A stretch of 64,000 nt of DNA from Dromaius novaehollandiae (Eukaryota; Chordata; Aves; Casuariiformes; Dromaiidae), in the NCBI RefSeq assembly GCF_036370855.1, contig NC_088103.1:33893904-33957903 (forward strand), read 5' to 3'. A model generated the notes under the pieces. It had not been told where the DNA came from, searched no databases, and was given only the letters and a program-made list of their open reading frames with translations. Below, in pieces: positions 45,201-56,982 of the stretch (positions are counted from its first letter, which is position 1; every line of letters starts with the position of its first letter). The position numbers were made by a program, and so were the translations under genes.

Positions 45201-46180
45201 TAATTCCACAATTTAGAAAGGATTTCCTCAGTGCCCCAGACTGCTTAACCTGACCTCTGCCATGAGCAAAAGAGGGGAACAATTAATTCACTATTTAGGG
45301 ATTAAACATATAAATAATGCCCATAAACATAGTTTCCTGGAAAGTCACCTTGCCAACCAATCCTTCTGGTTTTGGATGAGACTATGAGTCTGACCAACTT
45401 GGTTGACAAGAAATTTCCAAGGTGTTTTGGATTTAGAGCTACAGAGCACCGTAGGACGTTCCTGGTTAGGGAGATATGGGGTTTTGGGGACAAGATACTG
45501 GTTAGTCCTATTCTACACGCGCTGATTTATGTGCTGATGATGCAGCGAAGACATGTTTCATTTGCCCTGGAGTATCTCTCTTCCGCTGTTGCTTGCAAAG
45601 TCTTTCATAAAGCCCTCAAACAGCCCGTCCTGGGAGGCTGGTGGCAATTAACTCTGTTTATCAAAGAGAGTCTTCCCAGTGTGAACGAAAGAGCAGATGG
45701 GGTGGGGTGGGGGCTCCCACCTGCAAAATCCTTCATTAAAAAGGCATGAGGCCCTGCTGGAGCTTTTCAGCTTTCCTGGGGGAAGAGGCACCTGGTGCGG
45801 CTCCAGCAGCGAGACCCCCTCTCCGACATGCATACGTGAAAAGGGCACAGCTAAATGCCACTGCCTTTGCGCAGCACCGTTTTCTGCAAATTCTTGGCGT
45901 TTTGGGCAGGAATAGGAGGAAGCAGCTGAGGGAGGTTTTCCTCCCTCTTTGCTTATTTTGCGCTTTAGAGGTCCTCACCCGGGTGCCAGTGTGGGCGCCT
46001 TGTGGCCCCAGCACGACCTGCCCTGGGCGGGGGTTAGACCCCGAGCCACAGGAAAGCCACCAAAGAGGCAGCCTGGCAGCCTCATCCTGCATGAAACCCT
46101 CCAAAACAACGTGTCCCAATCGTTCCTGGGGGCCGAGCTGCGTGTCCGGGCCATGTCCGGGCCGTGTCTGGGCCCCGTCC
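42265..46180. other. AS3MT-CNNM2 intergenic spacer
   Basis: Mixed composition, with a GC-rich patch at about 43.3-43.6 kb and an AT-rich block at about 44.1-45.6 kb holding LINE-like coding remnants. No host gene recognised. Confidence 0.65.
44388..44800 (+). mobile_element. Possible CR1-like LINE coding fragment
   Basis: Plus-strand translation gives LIADLKINGCLGTGDHDLIRF, like the end of a CR1 endonuclease domain (GSLGCSDHEMVEF). KTFVGASFPNL follows where CR1 has its LDFRRANF block, and further on KRKSIYRKLW resembles the CR1 KKEVYRRWK motif. The order and spacing are right, but frames change and identity is low. It is an old fragment at best; the borders are guesses. The AT-rich sequence after it to about 45.5 kb is unassigned. 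Confidence 0.35.
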
Positions 46181-46739
46181 GGCCCAATGCGAGGACTCCG
46201 TCCCTAACCAGGCCTGTGTGTGCCCACTTGTTCGGCGGAGCGGGGGGTGCAGGGAGGCTTTCGACTCCCCCGGCGGCAGCTATAGGGACCCGGTGCCATT
46301 TTTGGCAATTTTTGCCATATGGTTTTGTCCGATTCGAGGCGGCGGGCAGCGAACCTGGCCCCGCTGGCACCGGGCGACGCGAGCGGGGCGATCCGTCGGG
46401 ACTCAGCGTCCCACGGTATGTGTGCCGGGGGGGCCGGGGCCCGGCGGGGGCGGGCGGCTCCAGCCCCTTTTCGGTAACGCCACCGAGGGGCCGGGCCGGG
46501 GCGGGCGCCGCCGCGCGGGGCCGCCAGGGAGCGCTGCGCCACCGCCGACCGGGCCGCATGCGGGGGACAGCGAGGCCTGGGCGGAGGCGGCGGCCCCCGG
46601 GCGGAACCGCGGCCCCTTGTCTCCCTCCCTCTCCCCGGCCCGGCCCGGCCCGGCCAGGCCGGCGGCGGCGCAGCGCACCGGGCCGCCCCGCGGTGCGCGG
46701 CACGCGCCGGCCCCGGCCCGCCGGCCGCGCCGCGCCGCC

Positions 46740-46965
46740 ATTGGTCGCGCCCCTCCGAGTCTCCGCCCCGCCGGGCGCCAGGCGCGCCGCCATTGGGCGG
46801 CGGCGCGCCGCTGGCCCCGCCCCCGCCCGCCTGGCGTACACACCAGAGTCACGCGCCCCGCGGGCCGGGGACTCCGCCGGGGCGGGCGGGGCGGGGCCGG
46901 CCCCGCATTGGTGGAGGGCCGGGCGCCGGGCCCCGCCTCCGCGGCGCCGCGCGGGCGCCGATTGG
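46740..46965 (-). promoter_or_regulatory. CNNM2: Array of four inverted CCAAT boxes with GC boxes
   Basis: ATTGG occurs at 46740-46744, 46792-46796, 46907-46911 and 46961-46965, each beside GGGCGG- or CCGCCC-type boxes. There is no TATA box. Spacings are 52, 115 and 54 bases. ATTGG is the NF-Y site read on the other strand. This fits a strong TATA-less promoter 250-480 bases above the CNNM2 ATG. Confidence 0.6.
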
Positions 46966-47184
46966 CGGCGCGCGCCGCCGGCACCGCCCCCGAGAGGCGG
47001 GCGGGGGAGGGGCGGCCAGGACAGGGGCTTGAGGCGGCGCTCGGCTCGGCCCGGCCCGGCAGTCGCCGCCTGTCGGGTCCCGCGGGCAGCCCGTGCCCGC
47101 CGCCGCGCCCGCCGCCGCCGCGCCCTCCTCGCCCGCCGCCGCCACCGCCGGGGAGCCGGGGCACGCCGCAGGCGCCGCGCGGCG

Positions 47185-47214
47185 ATGCGGGGCCGCGGCG
47201 GCGCCGAGCCCTGA
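47185..47214 (+). CDS. uORF in the CNNM2 5' leader
   Basis: ATG at 47185 opens a nine-codon frame (MRGRGGAEP) ending in TGA at 47212-47214, six bases before the CNNM2 ATG. Its context (GGCGATGC) is weaker than that of the main start. If the leader begins upstream, this uORF would lower initiation or force reinitiation. Function is inferred only. Confidence 0.4.
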   Translation: MRGRGGAEP

Positions 47215-47220
47215 CCAAAG

Positions 47221-48769
47221 ATGGCCGCGCTGCCCGGGGGGAACATGGCGGGGGGCGGCCGGGGGGCGCGGGTGGTGCTGCTGCTGCTGCTCGGCGGCTG
47301 CCTGGGCCGGCGGCCCCCGGCGGCCGCCGCCGCCGCCGCGCCGCCCGCCGCCTCGCCGGCGGCGGAGGAGACGGTGATCATCGGCCTGCGGCTGGAGGAC
47401 ACGGACGACGTCTCCTTCATGGAGGGGGGCGCGCTGCGGGTGAGCGAGCGGACGCGGGTGAAGCTGCGGGTCTACGGGCAGAACATCAACAACGAGACGT
47501 GGTCGCGCATCGCCTTCACGGAGCACGAGCGGCGGCGCGGCGGGCGGGCGGCGGCGGCCGGGGCGGCGGGGCGCGGCGGCGGCGCGGCGGGCGGCGGCGT
47601 CCCGCAGCGCTGCGGCATCCGCACCTCGGACATCATCATCCTTCCCCACATCGTGCTCAACCGCCGCACCTCGGGCATCATCGAGATCGAGATCAAGCCG
47701 CTGCGCAAGACGGAGAAGAGCAAGTCCTACTACCTGTGCACCTCGGTGTCGGCGCCCGCCGCCGCTGCCCTGGGGCCCGGCGCCGCTGGCGGGCTGGCGG
47801 GGGCTGAGGGGCCGGCGGGGCCCCCGCCCTGGGGTGAGACCACCTGGATCTACCATGACGGCGAGGACACCAAGATGATCGTGGGCGAGGAGAAGAAGTT
47901 CCTGCTGCCCTTCTGGCTGCAGGTGATCTTCATCTCGCTCCTGCTCTGCCTCTCGGGTATGTTCAGCGGCCTAAACCTGGGCCTCATGGCCCTGGACCCC
48001 ATGGAGCTGCGCATCGTGCAGAACTGCGGCACGGACAAAGAGAAGAACTACGCCAAGCGCATCGAGCCCGTGCGCCGCCAGGGCAACTACCTGCTCTGCT
48101 CCCTCTTGCTGGGCAACGTCCTCGTCAACACCACGCTTACCATCCTGCTGGACGACATCGCCGGCTCGGGGCTGGTGGCCGTGGTGGTCTCCACCATCGG
48201 TATCGTCATCTTCGGCGAGATCGTGCCGCAGGCCATTTGCTCTCGGCACGGCCTGGCCGTGGGCGCCAACACCATCTTCCTCACCAAGTTCTTCATGATG
48301 ATGACCTTCCCGGCCTCCTACCCAGTCAGCAAGCTGCTGGACTGCGTCCTGGGCCAGGAGATCGGCACGGTCTATAACCGTGAGAAGTTGTTGGAGATGC
48401 TGCGGGTCACCGACCCTTATAATGACCTAGTCAAAGAGGAGCTCAACATTATCCAAGGGGCCCTGGAGCTGCGCACCAAGACAGTGGAGGATGTGATGAC
48501 TCCACTCCGAGACTGCTTCATGATAGCTGCTGAGGCTGTACTCGACTTCAACACTATGTCCGAGATCATGGAGAGCGGTTATACCCGCATCCCTGTTTTT
48601 GAGGGTGATCGCTCCAACATTGTGGACCTGCTCTTCGTTAAGGACCTGGCTTTTGTGGACCCCGATGACTGCACTCCGCTCAAGACCATCACCCGGTTCT
48701 ACAACCATCCGCTGCACTTTGTTTTCAATGACACGAAGCTCGATGCCATGCTGGAGGAGTTCAAGAAAG
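47221..48769 (+). CDS. CNNM2: CNNM2, cyclin M2 magnesium transport mediator (exon 1 of several)
   Basis: A plasma-membrane protein of the CNNM/CorC family needed for magnesium handling in kidney and brain. This exon gives residues 1-516 and one base, ending LEEFKKG before GTGGGA, exactly where human exon 1 ends. Order: hydrophobic leader (18-29); extracellular domain starting [12 protein letters not shown] with sequon NET at 91-93; a poorly conserved Gly/Ala insert (about 102-128); [15 protein letters not shown]; a second Gly/Ala/Pro insert (about 176-203). Then come the DUF21 membrane domain (about 229-380, including [52 protein letters not shown]) and the first CBS domain from [10 protein letters not shown] (420 on). 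CBS2 and the cyclic-nucleotide-like domain lie beyond the window. The start at 47221 follows an in-frame TGA and has a strong Kozak context; a second ATG is at 47245. Confidence 0.98.
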
Positions 48770-51700
48770 GTGGGACATGCCTGTGGCAGGGGTGTGGGGG
48801 GGAGGTCCGGGTCGGTGCGTGTGAGCAACCATCTTCCCACCGTGAGCCGGCCCCGGGGACAAGGGGGCTCTCCAGGTATGCCTCTCTGTTTCCTGTTCCT
48901 GGAGGGGTTTGGGACAGCACATTCAGTACAGAGAGTGGCCTCTGTTTAGGAGTCTGTCACACCTTCCAGTTCCTTGACTCAGAAAGCTGGTACGTGGCTG
49001 GTAGATGGTGTGTGCTCCCTTCCTCTTTTCCCCACTGTTTTGGGATGTGCATGTGTGTCTGTGGGCACGGTGCCAAGCAAGTTTCCCCCCTGCCCCATCT
49101 GCTCACCCTAGTGGGAACTGCTGATGTGAATCTGCACCCGTTACTTGGCGGTGTCTTCTCTGCTTTTTTTAGCTGGCCTGAGGGTAAGGAGCGGGTGGGC
49201 TGCTCATGTAGGTCACTCATATCTTTCAGGCTTAGTGTGCACACACGTGCTGAGATAAACAAGGCTTTTCAACTCCATTCATAGGCTCAGCTGGGTGACT
49301 TCCATTCCCTGCTTGTGTTCCAGCTATTTTGATTGACACTTTGGTCTCGTAGCTTGTAAATAGTTTCAGGGTACTTTCTATGCGTGAGTCTTAAAATATA
49401 TTTGAGCATGCTTGTTAGTGCTGCGCTTAAGGGTTACAGACCTTTTTACCCAGGCTTCCCTCTGCTGTGATGATCAGAGGCTGAGCTGTGTCAGGACACG
49501 ATCCTTTTTACCTCTCGCTGGCATAGCAGGCGTACTAGTTGCCTCAGAGCAGCACTGAAGCTTTCCAGCCTCATCTTAATTGTAGGAGATACTGACCTGA
49601 CAAGTGCATCTTAATTCCTGTTACAAGCCGTTGTTTATGAGAAAGGAAAAAACTATTGTTTTTATTATTGTTTTTTTTAATCTGTCCTTCCTTTCAAGCC
49701 AAGTAATTGTGCAGGCTGTATATCCTGTGCAGGAAAGTACTCAAAGAAATAGCAAATGAAATTTCAGATGGATAAGATATTTGTGTACTGCTGTGCTGGA
49801 AAATTGAAGGTAATGCGACGGCCATGGAGCTGATCATATCCCGGGAGTTCTGATCAAAGTACTGCTGAATAGCTTAGTCCCTGGGAGATAACCTGGCTGA
49901 AAGAGGAGATCTTTACAGCTGCATTGACACCACAGGGAGGCTAATAGGGAATATTTCAGTTAACCTTTTATCAGCTGCAAAAGTTATCTTGAGCAGAACT
50001 TTGTAAACCGTGCTTATGGTCTTTCCAGGTAATAAACTCTACCATTTAAATTTCCATGTACTATTTGATCCACACACTGAGCTTTGACAGCATGGCACTT
50101 GATCTGTTTCTTCTTGTTTAACACCATTTCTGTGATTTAGGGGATTATCCCATTGGTTTCATGATCTCTATTTCATCTTCACAGATAAAAGCAAACATGC
50201 TTCTGCTTTCTACTAACTAGATTAGAACAGCAAGTGTTTTGTTTAACTCTTTCTACCTCTGTATAGAGATGGGGAATTCTTACTCGGGTTCAGAGCTGTT
50301 GAATGAGAGATGAGACAGCGCCTAGTCTGTGCTCTGTATGCTACAGAATCTGCAGCTCAGATCTGAAACGAAATTATGTCACTTAGCTGTTGGCTGGTTA
50401 AGGTAAATTTTGCCACGTGTGCGGGTATAGCATTTTTCTTTTCCCCCACCTTCCCCCAGTTATTCGGACTCAAGAAAATAGCATGCCCGTGTACTTTACC
50501 TCTAGCTAAGTTTGTATTTTCTTGGCTTGTTTGTAGCAATGTGTCTGAAGGAGTGAAAATTATGTTGGATGCTTTATTTTCCCTGTCTGAAGGAGACGAG
50601 ACACAGTCCTGTGTGTTAACACAGGAGTCCTTTTATTTAATTGTGGGGAGAAGTAGATATTCATTTTTAATCCTGCATGTGTGGCAGAACCAGATATTGT
50701 TTCTTACAATTTTTGAAATTTGTGCTTAAAATAGGCCTCTTAAAAATTCTTCTGGGTCTCTTGGAAGGTGCAAACAAGAGATCACTTTCCCTGGTGGTTG
50801 GAGGACTTCCCTTGCCTGCACGAGGAAACTTCCCATTAGCGCAAGTCTAGGATGGCTTCCTCAAGGTGTGTGTTCCCTCCTGAAATCACTTTTTTCTGGA
50901 GTCATCTCTGTGGTAGTGAATTAATTCAGGATAGATTGATCTTCAGAGTTTATTCCAGAATAGCTGTGCTGGATGGTTGGCAAGCACCGATGGTAGGACC
51001 AGCTTTGTCCTAACCAGCTTCTCTTTAAAAGTGCAGATATGGCAGAAATAAATGCCTTCCTTTGTGTCTTTTGAAATGAATGTAAATAACTGGTAGCTTG
51101 CTTGATCTGGCATAGCACAGTGTCTTTTGTAGGAGTTCTTCAAACTTTCTTCTTGAGAGCAACCTTGCCAAATTCCCATGAGAACATATAAATTAAGGCG
51201 GAAGAACTGAATTGTGCGTTGCTCTCTAGTGCAGTGTTGAAAATAAATAAGCTTACTGTTTTTAATCATCCCCTTACCACCACGTTGGTCTGCCACCGCA
51301 GCAGACTTGCTTGACAAGTCTTGTGCATGTTTCTTCCCCCACCTGGGTCCCTGTCACCACAGCTCAATGCAATGGGCAGCTAGTGTCACAGTGCTGCTGT
51401 CAACTGAATAGTTTAAACCATTTAAAAGAAGAGGCCTATTTTCTGAGAAGTTTAGTAATTAGCTGGGTGCAGGGGTTTGAAGCTCCCTTTTTGGGCAGGA
51501 ACAGAATATTCTTAGCCCAAACTTAGAATCGAGACTTACAAGGAGACAATTAAAAGTCAAGTATTGTAGGATATAAGTACTTGGACTGTTGTGGAAGATG
51601 AAACTGGTAGTTCTGTACTTCTTTTGGTGTTTAAGCTGAACAGTTGGAGGATTTGTTTGTGAGTCTGTTCGTTAATGTTCTTTGCCCACAATTACAAAAT

Positions 51701-54700
51701 AAAAATCTTTCACTTCTATGCTGCCAGGCAAGAAGTTTGAAATTAGAGAGCATATTCCCCTCCCTTGTTGTTTAAATCTCTTTAAAATATGAATGAACAT
51801 GACTCCTGAGGAGTCTGCAAAAAAGCTTGTCTTATAAAAAGCATTGCTTATTTAAAAACAAAGTAATAAAAAGCTTCTGGAAGTAGAGCAGTTTTCTAGT
51901 CCTGTCACCAGACCATGAATCTCTACCAGTACTGTCACATCTCTTTGCCTACAAATTGTGCATGGTTGGTTTTAGCTTTCTTGAATTCAACCCATGTTTA
52001 ATAATGCAGAGAGGTATAAGGTGCTCTTTATTTCAGTCTAAGAAATGATCTGCCTGACTTTGCTCGGCACAAAGGTAGATCTCATCTGAAATAAGTCCAC
52101 TCCCAGTAATCTGACGTTGGCTGTTGCTGTAAAGAGGAGTAAGGTGTTATCTCTTCCAGGGTCTGAAAGTGTCCTGGCTCCTAAGCTGCAACAGGGAGTG
52201 AATGAGTGATAAAATCTTCTTTTTGGAAAGAAGCTGGTGCACCATTTCCCCTTGTCTCCTCTCCCCTGTTGAAAAGCGTGTGGGCTGTTTTTATGACAGT
52301 TTTCCTAGGTTTCTGCTCAAATGCACTCTGGCACTTGCTCTTGGTGTTTTTCACTGGCCGATCTCCACATGTGTGATCCTAAATCCAAAGTGTTCTATTT
52401 CTAGCTCCCTGCATGCCAGAGCTACAAGAATTCAGCTTGAAAAGCATTGTGTTGTAATACTAATATTTTAAGATTGGCCCACGTACTATGAGCCACTGTA
52501 TGGCTGCTTTCCTGGTGGCCTGGACAGCTTTGGAATGCAGGAATTTCTCAACCGGAGTCGTCCTTATCTGTTGCGGTTGCAGATTCGGGGACTTTGAGTC
52601 ATATGTTTTGATCTTATTTTTATCTGTCCCCACTATTATGTTATACTAAAGATCAGAGTTAATAACCTGTTACAGAGAAGTCATGGGAACTGTGTTCAGC
52701 AGTTCTGAGATCTTATTTTCTGAATCACATGACAGCCTTGAGGAAAATTACTAGATTCCTTACTAAAATCACTGTCAATTAGTCCTTAAAGATTTTTCTT
52801 CCCTGAAAACCTTGTCAGATTTCACATGATGAACTTCTCTGTGCTCTGTTGATCTTGCATTGTCTGTTTTTAATAGTGAGTGTTTGGCTATATTTGGTTT
52901 AGATACAGGACCTTTAGGAAAGCTTTCTTTCTTTCCAATTCCTCCTCTCCCTACAAAGAAAATCCAGGCCCAACAACATTTAAACAAAAAACCTTATTTT
53001 TGAGGGGAGCAAAGAAGAATACCTAGATCTGTTTACTCCTCTGAGCACACAGATCGCCTTCTTTGAGGTGAGTAGGTTAGTGAGTAGCCTGGGAATCCAA
53101 AGCTCTGCATTATCGTTGTTCTGGTCTGAGTTTTCTCTCTGTTGTTGGGTCCCGCATCTCTCTGGTACAACTCAAACCCAAATTTGTAAGTGGTTTCTTT
53201 CCTGGTCCCTTGAAGGTTATGCAAGTTCCCATCCTGCTGAGTCTGCATCCAAACTTGCCACAAGTGACCTCTGAATGCTAATTTTTCTTCTAGTTCTTCT
53301 AATAGATAGTCTCCTAAACCATTTTTCTATTTAGGCTTGTGATTGCAGCGTTGGAAGAAACTACATAAATCCCTTATGGGGTTATCAAAGAAGTTCTTGG
53401 AAGACTATTTTTTTCAAGGCTGCTTGGCTAATACAAGGGGTCTCCTCTAGTCTTTTTTGGGAAAATTCACATGTGTGTTGAGATCTAGCATGGACAGTCT
53501 TTTTGGAAGAAGAGAGTAGGGGAATGGTAGATGGGAGGGAATTTGCCACCAAAATACAGATCATGATATGCCTGCAGATCTGTTCCCTGAACAAGTATTG
53601 CATGGTGTGAGGGGGTGCCATGTGACAAACTGTTTCTGGGCTGCCTGGCAGCAGAGCACCTGCAGGTGCTGTGCTGCCAAGAGCTCTGCTGGCCTTGCAA
53701 AGCTCCTTGGGGATGTGTGCTCATTCCACTGGAGAGGAGAGGATGTGGGTTATTGTAGATAGCCCTCGTGCCGGTGTGCTGAGGCGCCGGTGTCAGAGGG
53801 AAAGCATTGGAGAACAGCTCCAGTTCATCTAGGCTGCCTGCTGGGAAGCTTTTTTAGGGCCTGCGAGAATAAGAGATGCTGCTGGAGAGCAGCACTACAT
53901 TTTCACCCAGCCTTGGTGAAGATCCTGGCTGGAGGCTCAGTTCTGTTGTTGAAAGTAGTGAAACATGTGGTTTACATGGTTGACAGGGAGAGGAGTGAGT
54001 GAATTAAATGTCTTCATAAATGTTCTGAGCAACAGAGATTTGAATTTGACACCCAAGCTGGGCATGATTTTTTTTTTTTTTCTTTTTTTGATTGCTCTTC
54101 AACTGATTGCCAGGAACTCTTTACATTCAACAAAGACCAGACATTGCTTTATCCCCACCCCCCACCCCTCAACTTGTTTGCAGTGTTAGCTGCAGCGAAG
54201 GAAAGAGTTTGCTGATCAGAATGAATGAACCAGGTTTCCATCTGCCTTCTCTGTGGCTATTAAGGATATCTGTAATAGGCCCAGATGTCAGTCTGTGTAG
54301 CCAGCAGCATTTCATGGACTTTTTTTGAAGTAGAATAGGGAGGAGAGATGGGATGTGGACTTATGATTGAATTCACTAGTGCAGCAAAATGATCAGGTAA
54401 TGTAGCCGTTGCAGTATTCTTCCTCCAGAGCTGAGAGAGATCTGTGAGATTTGAGTGTTTCTCTGCCCATGTAAGGTTCGTAGGAGCAGGATGCTTTACC
54501 AGTGAGCTGCAGTTAAATACAAAGATGTGAAAACAGTGATGGTGAATCCTTTGTGATATGTCTGACTGACCGTGAGTGCTTAGAGCATTAGAAAAGAGCA
54601 AAATTATTTTGTTCCCCATGGAAGCTTACTGATCCCATCAAGCTGCAATTCAAGAACTTCTGGAGCTAAAGATACTGCCTTTAATAAATAGCCCTAGATG

Positions 54701-55130
54701 TTTTTCCCTTCTGTGAGTGTGTCTGATAAACACTGAACTCTGTCAGCTCCTGCATGCAGGTAAACAGCAATGGTGCAGAGTCCCCTTCTGTTTTGGGGTG
54801 CTCGGAGTGGTTCTCTTTGTAACTCTGAAAACCTCCTTCTCCTCTTAACTCTGGAAAATGCTAAATGGGAAACTGTGAAATGCTGTTGCAATTTTGCTCT
54901 TTAGTCACTCAGTATTAGGAAATACTAAAATTGAAGTCATCTGTACAACTGTTATTTGACCTTATAGTGTATAAGCATTATAATGCAGCTTCTAATTACA
55001 TTATCACAGACTGTCTTTTTAAGACCTCCATGTAGCCATGTGATGGAAGAAATGAGTTTGAGATACTCTTATCAGTCTCTTCAGTGCTCTGTGCCAAAGC
55101 AGATATTTGGGACAAAAATCATCCTTCTGT

Positions 55131-55150
55131 TAACCTAATATATTAGGTTA
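55131..55150. repeat. Perfect 20-bp palindrome
   Basis: TAACCTAATATATTAGGTTA equals its own reverse complement. It stands alone in AT-rich intron; no matching element ends were seen. Confidence 0.9.
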
Positions 55151-55799
55151 TTCATTTTTATTTAATGTAGCAAATCCATTCTGATGCTTGCATATTGGGC
55201 CATTAGCATATACAGTTTCAGGAGAGCTCAGCAGCAAAGCCATCCAAAGATAAATTTCCTCTTGGTAGGCTGTGATATCACTCTAGCTGGTATTTGAAGA
55301 AAGAAGGGAGTTAACTACTTTACACATATTTAAAAGCCCTAGCCCTCTCCCTTCTTTACTGGAGGAATCGAACCTTAGGAGTACCCTGCAGGAGTACAGG
55401 CAGGGTTATTAGGTCAATTAGCTTGGAGCATCAGTGCCATTAAACTGTGGAGAAGATTTACTCATCTCTTCAGTGCTGAATAGTAGTGTCAGATTTTGTC
55501 TTGCTTCCTTTTGAGAGCAGACATTCTAGTGCAGAGGAATTAGGCGGAGAATTGAAATCGCACTACTTCATTTCTGCTAAACGCTTTACAATGTATGCTT
55601 AATATTAGAAATCCTAAGTTAGTTTTACAGCGACTTAGGCATCATAAAGTAAGCCTAAAATGAAAGGAGCTGCTGCCCAGTGTGTTGAATGAATCTATTG
55701 GTCCTAGCATTGCTTTTTCCATTAATACTTGAACTAATGAAAAAGAGAGCTGTTATGTGCTTTTCCAGAGCTGTGGTGCGATTGCCAGTCTGGGTAGAC

Positions 55800-56075
55800 A
55801 TCTAGTATTGAGTCCCTCCTAATTCATTAATGGAGATTGTAAAACTGGCCCTCAACACAGAGGACTGCAGTACTCCAGACCATACCATGTCTGGTGAGCA
55901 TGACTTGACACTCTTGTTGTTTCGACAAGGTCCTAAAATACAGCCTGCCAGCTACAAATGGGAGAGTAAATATTTGGTGCTAAGGAGCTCCAGCTAGCAG
56001 CACATGGCTAGCAGCCCCAGGTCAGCTGGTTGATCCAATCTGGCTCCCACCAAGGTCACTGAATCAACCCATCTA
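55800..56075 (-). mobile_element. Possible old CR1/L3-type LINE fragment
   Basis: The block CATTAATGGAGATTGTAAAA, then CTGGCCCTCAACACAGAGGA, then CTGCAGTACTCCAGACC follows, in order, a conserved antisense CR1/L3 stretch (CATTTATGAAGATGTTAAA ... ACTGGCCCCAACACTGA ... GGGGTACTCCACT). A further CATCTAGTGAG about 150 bases on fits the spacing. It is very diverged. Confidence 0.35.
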
Positions 56076-56496
56076 GTGAGGGGTTTTTGTTTCCCTTTCT
56101 CTGTGATTATGTACTGCTGAAGTGAGATGTATTAGCCCTTCAGTAACCTTCTTGTGGTGGAATCCACCTTTTCCCTTGGCCTAGGAATTGGTATGATCCA
56201 ACAGCTGGCGGAAGAAGCTGTGCTGGAAATAAACTGGGGCTATGCCTGATGGTATACAAAGTATCTGTGGAGAAGAGCATGAAAGGTAAACCTGGTTAAG
56301 GGACTTTAAGGGGTAGAGATGACCTGGTCACCTTAGTGCATGTCTTAGAGAGGTGGGTATAGGAAAGAGGAAAGAATGACCTGGAGCAGGTAAGTCTAGA
56401 AAGCCCCATGGTGTTCAAAATGGCTTTTTGTACATCATGGACAGGTTGGACAGGTAGAGAAACTGAAATCTACTAAAAGATTTCCCATGGCTTCTT

Positions 56497-56522
56497 AAAA
56501 AAAAAAAAAAAAAAAAAAAAAA
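56497..56522. repeat. poly(A) tract, 26 A
   Basis: An uninterrupted run of 26 A in CNNM2 intron 1. No retroposon body was recognised before it. Confidence 0.9.
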
Positions 56523-56874
56523 CTTATAGGATGGCTCTAGGACACCCAACGATACTATGTCTTTCACAAAGTCAGCTCTGGAGAAGTAGATCTTGTTTGG
56601 CAGTTCTGCTTGAAACCTTAGGTTGCTGTATCAGATGGAGAGAGGGCAGAGAGATCCCTCTCTTGCAGTGAAGTCCGTCCTGCTTGGAGTGGAACCGGAT
56701 GTTCTTTTGTCTTACCATTAGAGTTGCGTCTACCTGATCTGCTTAATGCAGTGGCTGGCTCGGCTTATCTTTCCTTTCGTGGCTCACAACAACTTAGAGG
56801 CTTTGATTCTTTCCAAATTTGTCTCCACTGACTCTTCCCTTTTTTATCTTCCTTTACTCAGATTGCTCTCACCC

Positions 56875-56982
56875 CTGTTCTTGAGTCTTCCGTACTAACT
56901 TCTGTTCTTGAGTCTTCCGTACTAACTTCTGTTCTTGAGTCTTCCGTACTAACTTCTGTTCTTGAGTCTTCCGTACTAACTT
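56875..56982. repeat. 27-bp tandem repeat, four perfect copies
   Basis: Copies at 56875, 56902, 56929 and 56956 are identical; each begins CTGTTCTTGAGTCTTCC and ends GTACTAACTT. Exact identity points to recent expansion and probable length polymorphism. Confidence 0.97.

Larger units (their letters stand above)
46200..48700. promoter_or_regulatory. CNNM2: CNNM2 CpG island
   Basis: A long stretch of very high GC and CpG density covers the presumed promoter, 5' UTR and first coding exon. Several frames of 270-550 codons are open on both strands only because stops are rare at this composition. Confidence 0.85.

Noticed and set aside
45949-47807. Very long open frames (421, 481 and 547 codons) on both strands over the CNNM2 CpG island
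   Set aside because: Composition artefact: Pro/Ala/Arg/Gly-rich translations without domains, overlapping the CNNM2 promoter and real exon in the wrong frame.
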